A stretch of DNA of 64,000 bases from PCRC01 sp017848435 (GTDB taxonomy: Bacteria > Pseudomonadota > Gammaproteobacteria > Burkholderiales > Burkholderiaceae_C). How positions within the stretch are numbered: the first letter of the stretch is position 1; every line of letters begins with the position of its first letter. Location: positions 2,418,001 through 2,482,000 of the forward strand of contig OZ260072.1 in assembly GCA_965284315.1 (NCBI GenBank). Direction: 5' to 3'. The notes under the pieces were generated by a model. The model did not search any database. It saw only the letters and a list, made by a program, of their open reading frames with translations, and was not told where the DNA came from. Positions 61,645-64,000 of the stretch are shown here, piece after piece. The position numbers and the translations under genes were made by a program.

Positions 61645-61788
61645 GGTGTGTTGCCTTTCTGGGTTCATTTTTCATGTTGAATCCAATGTAGGGGCTCGAG
61701 CGCGGCAGGTCTGCCGGCCCGCAAGCCCAGGCGCTGTAGGACAACCCGCCACCCTGGCGCTGCGGCCTGTGCTCGCTATCATTCGCCC

Positions 61789-62589
61789 ATGCGGCCTTTA
61801 CCCACCCCGTCCCTGAACGTCAGCGCGCTCGGCGGCAACGTGTGGCGCTGGGGGAACAGCTGGTGGGGCGTGCTGTATTTCGGGCTGGTGGCGCTGGTCA
61901 CCGCGCTGTCGCCGGCCACCTACAACCGCCGCACCCGGCTCGCCATGGCGCGGCTGATGGTGGCCACCACCTGGCGTGTGCTGCCGTGGTTCACGCTGCT
62001 GTCGGCGTTGATCAGCCTGGTGCTGATCCGCATCGTGGTGGTGACCGCGCAAAGCTACGGCCTGTCGCAGTACGCGCTCGACGTGGTGGTGCGGGTGCTG
62101 GTGCTGGAGCTGATTCCCCTGTCGGCTGCGCTGTTCGTGGTGCTGCGCGGCGCCATGGCCGCCGAGGCCGACCTGGGCCAACTGCCGCTGGGCAGTGACG
62201 CATCCGGCCGCCACGCCCAGACCGTGCTGGTGCGCACCGAACTGCTGCCGCGCGTGGTGGCCGCCGTGTTCTCGGTGGTCACGCTGGCGGCGGTCAGCAG
62301 CGTGGTGGCGCTGGTGCTGGCCTACGTCAACGTTTATGGCTTCACCCCCTGGGGTTTTGCCGCCTACACCCGCATGGTCGGCCGCGTGTTCGACCCGGCC
62401 ACCGGCATCGGCTTTGTGCTGAAGATCGCGTTGTTCAGCGTCGCGGTGGCGGTGGTGCCCGTGGCCTCTGCCCTGCAAGCCCGGCTGTGGACAGCCAGTG
62501 GTGGCCGCAAGGCGCCCAGCGGCACGGTGCGGCTGTTTCTGGCGCTGGTGCTGATCGAAGGCGCTTCGCTGGCATTGAAATACATTTGA
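61789..62589 (+). CDS. MlaE-like ABC permease
   Basis: This 266-residue membrane protein has about five helices and the MlaE-family pattern: TRLAMARLMVATTWRVLPWFTLLSALISLV then LVLELIPLSAALFVVLRGAMAAEADL. It is the permease part of an MCE/Mla-type phospholipid transporter. The usual ATPase gene is not between it and mlaD here; it may lie beyond the window. Function by homology: lipid movement between inner and outer membrane. Confidence 0.85.
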   Translation: MRPLPTPSLNVSALGGNVWRWGNSWWGVLYFGLVALVTALSPATYNRRTRLAMARLMVATTWRVLPWFTLLSALISLVLIRIVVVTAQSYGLSQYALDVVVRVLVLELIPLSAALFVVLRGAMAAEADLGQLPLGSDASGRHAQTVLVRTELLPRVVAAVFSVVTLAAVSSVVALVLAYVNVYGFTPWGFAAYTRMVGRVFDPATGIGFVLKIALFSVAVAVVPVASALQARLWTASGGRKAPSGTVRLFLALVLIEGASLALKYI

Positions 62590-62596
62590 ATCCCCC

Positions 62597-63547
62597 ATGA
62601 CCGAACCGACCGACAGCCCCGACCCGACCGACGCCCCCGGCGTGGCGAACCTGGAACTCAAGGCCATGCTGATGCTGGTGCTGGTGGTCGCGCTGGTGGT
62701 GGGCTCGGTCACCTACATCCTGTACGCGCGCGGCGCATTCGAGCGCACCCAGACCCTGGTGCTGGTGGCCGACGACGCGCAGGGCGTGACGGTGGGCCTC
62801 GACCTGACCTTCTCGGGTTTTCCCATCGGCCGGGTGCGGCAGGTGGAACTGGCCAACGACGGCAAGGCCCGCATCGTGATCGACGTGGCCAGCAAGGACG
62901 CGCGCTGGCTGCGCATGTCCAGCATCTTCACGATGGAACGCGGCCTGGTGGGGGACACCAAGCTGCGCGCCTACAGCGGCATCCTCACCGACCCCTTGCT
63001 GCCCGACGGCGCCGAGCGCGCGGTGCTGGTGGGCGACGTGGCGGCCGAAATCCCCCGTGTGGTGGGCGTGGTGCGCACGCTGGTGGAAAACCTTGAACGC
63101 ATGACGGCCAGCGAGTCCAGCCTGAACGCCAGCCTGGGCAACGTGCAGGCACTGACCGACGGCTTCAAGGGCCGCTACGGCGCCCTCGGCGCGGTGATGG
63201 GGGGCGACGCCAATGCGAAGCAGATCCTTGTCGCGCTGGAGCGCGCCAACGCGCTGCTCGCCAAGACCGACCAACGGGTGTTTGGCAAACAGGGCCTGAT
63301 GGACGACACCCAGGCCACGGTGAAGCAGCTCAACGGGGTGCTGACCGATGTGCGCGCCAGCCTGCAGCAGGTCAATGCCGTGCTGGCCGAGGCGCAGAAG
63401 ATCGCCACCAACACCAGTGCCGCCACTGCCGATTTGGTCGCGCTGCGGGCGCAGGTCGAGACCAGCCTGCGCCGGGTCGATGGGCTGGTGCTCGAGATCA
63501 ACCGCAAATGGCCGTTTTCGCGCGATGCGGAAGTGAAGCTGCCATGA
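62597..63547 (+). CDS. MCE-domain protein, MlaD-like
   Basis: This 316-residue protein has an N-terminal membrane helix (LMLVLVVALVVGSVTYILYA) and an MCE domain (VGLDLTFSGFPIGRVRQVEL, about residues 50-140). It ends with a long helical stalk. MCE proteins bind lipids in the periplasm. It starts eight bases after the permease and overlaps the next gene by four (ATGA). Confidence 0.9.
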   Translation: MTEPTDSPDPTDAPGVANLELKAMLMLVLVVALVVGSVTYILYARGAFERTQTLVLVADDAQGVTVGLDLTFSGFPIGRVRQVELANDGKARIVIDVASKDARWLRMSSIFTMERGLVGDTKLRAYSGILTDPLLPDGAERAVLVGDVAAEIPRVVGVVRTLVENLERMTASESSLNASLGNVQALTDGFKGRYGALGAVMGGDANAKQILVALERANALLAKTDQRVFGKQGLMDDTQATVKQLNGVLTDVRASLQQVNAVLAEAQKIATNTSAATADLVALRAQVETSLRRVDGLVLEINRKWPFSRDAEVKLP

Positions 63548-64000
63548 ATATGCGACACCTTGCACCGTTTGCTCTGGTGGCCCTGCTCAGCGCCTGTGCC
63601 AGTGGCCCGCAGCCCGCCGAATGGCAACTCAACGCCCAGGGCGCGCTGCGCGAGGCGGTGTTGGCCTACCTGGTCGGCAACGACCGGGTGGCCAACGCCG
63701 AGTTCACCCGCGCCCGCGCCGACATCGCCAGCACCGGCCGGCTGGACCTGCTGGCCCGGGCCGAGTTGGTCCGCTGCGCTGCCCGCGTGGCCAGCCTGGA
63801 CATCGACACCTGTCCCGCCTACCAGGCGCTGGCCGCCGATGCGGCACCGCCCGAACGCGCCTACGCCACCTACCTGAGCGGACGCTGGCAGGGCCTGGAC
63901 GCCAACCTGCTGCCGCCGCAGCACCGGGCTGTGCCCGGCAGCAGCGGGGCGGCCAACGTGTTGCCTGGCATCACCGACCCTCTGGCCCAACTGGTGGCCG
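63544..64000 (+). CDS. Putative lipoprotein, cut by window end
   Basis: The first 152 residues of a lipoprotein: signal with lipobox LLSAC (cysteine ~19), then an alpha-helical part rich in Ala and Leu (NAQGALREAVLAYLVGNDRV...). Helical repeats of this type are seen in TPR-like proteins. In Mla/MCE clusters, an auxiliary lipoprotein often follows the MCE gene. The rest lies outside the window, so the family is not settled. Confidence 0.75.
   Translation, partial: MNMRHLAPFALVALLSACASGPQPAEWQLNAQGALREAVLAYLVGNDRVANAEFTRARADIASTGRLDLLARAELVRCAARVASLDIDTCPAYQALAADAAPPERAYATYLSGRWQGLDANLLPPQHRAVPGSSGAANVLPGITDPLAQLVA

Overview
The window reads as chromosomal DNA of a high-GC betaproteobacterium, most likely of the Comamonadaceae (Burkholderiales). 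This rests on the gene content (DUF934 beside an assimilatory cys operon, an FdxA ferredoxin beside a thioredoxin-reductase-like ferredoxin reductase, a family 2A encapsulin) and on short dispersed repeats of a style I associate with that family. I see no prophage, transposase or CRISPR array. Genes are densely packed, often with ATGA-type overlaps.

Layout: 1-5540 is the late part of a cobalamin pathway (cbiB/cobD, cobC, cobQ, cobT) with biotin synthase bioB inside it. 5631-15000 holds housekeeping genes: a universal stress protein, a methyltransferase, endonuclease III, a lipoprotein phosphatase, an aminotransferase, a MAPEG protein, an Old Yellow Enzyme-type flavoprotein, a SUI1 factor and a class A penicillin-binding protein. 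15015-20156 is less familiar: a periplasmic MsrB, two small cysteine-rich exported polypeptides (one of 43 residues), an ankyrin protein and a 676-residue protein with three tandem ~140-residue repeats. A tRNA-Asn and a TonB-dependent receptor follow; the receptor lies behind a clear TPP riboswitch, which points to thiamin or a thiamin precursor as its substrate.

From 23198 to 53971 the window is largely a sulfur island. A minus-strand operon (TauE-like permease, sulfite reductase, DUF934, APS reductase, cysD, cysN, then ferredoxin and ferredoxin reductase) carries out assimilatory sulfate reduction. A plus-strand run supplies organosulfur: a sulfate-binding protein, ssuE, two ssuA paralogues, ssuD, ssuC, ssuB, then metY and a molbindin. 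Next comes the most notable locus, 41562-46159: a rhodanese, serine acetyltransferase EpsC, a small XRE regulator, a family 2A encapsulin shell and a cysteine desulfurase with a long disordered N-terminal cargo domain. It is followed by an exported thiosulfate sulfurtransferase, a TsuA/YeeE-type thiosulfate permease and a 1-Cys peroxiredoxin. The sulfate importer sbp-cysT-cysW-cysA closes the island. Together these genes can import sulfate, sulfonates and thiosulfate, reduce or desulfonate them, make O-acetylserine/homocysteine products and probably place cysteine-derived sulfur in a protein shell.

54004-64000 returns to general functions: dsbB, argA, a CapA-type protein, hrpA, a single-domain response regulator and an MCE/Mla-type lipid transport cluster cut by the window end.

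Two sequence-level features cut across the window. A ~60-bp dispersed repeat occurs at least five times and probably more; several copies lie inside genes and encode a signal peptide, a protein N-terminus and a linker. A different ~69-bp repeat-like insert lies in frame in cobT. The MnmC protein also appears to have lost its methyltransferase motifs.
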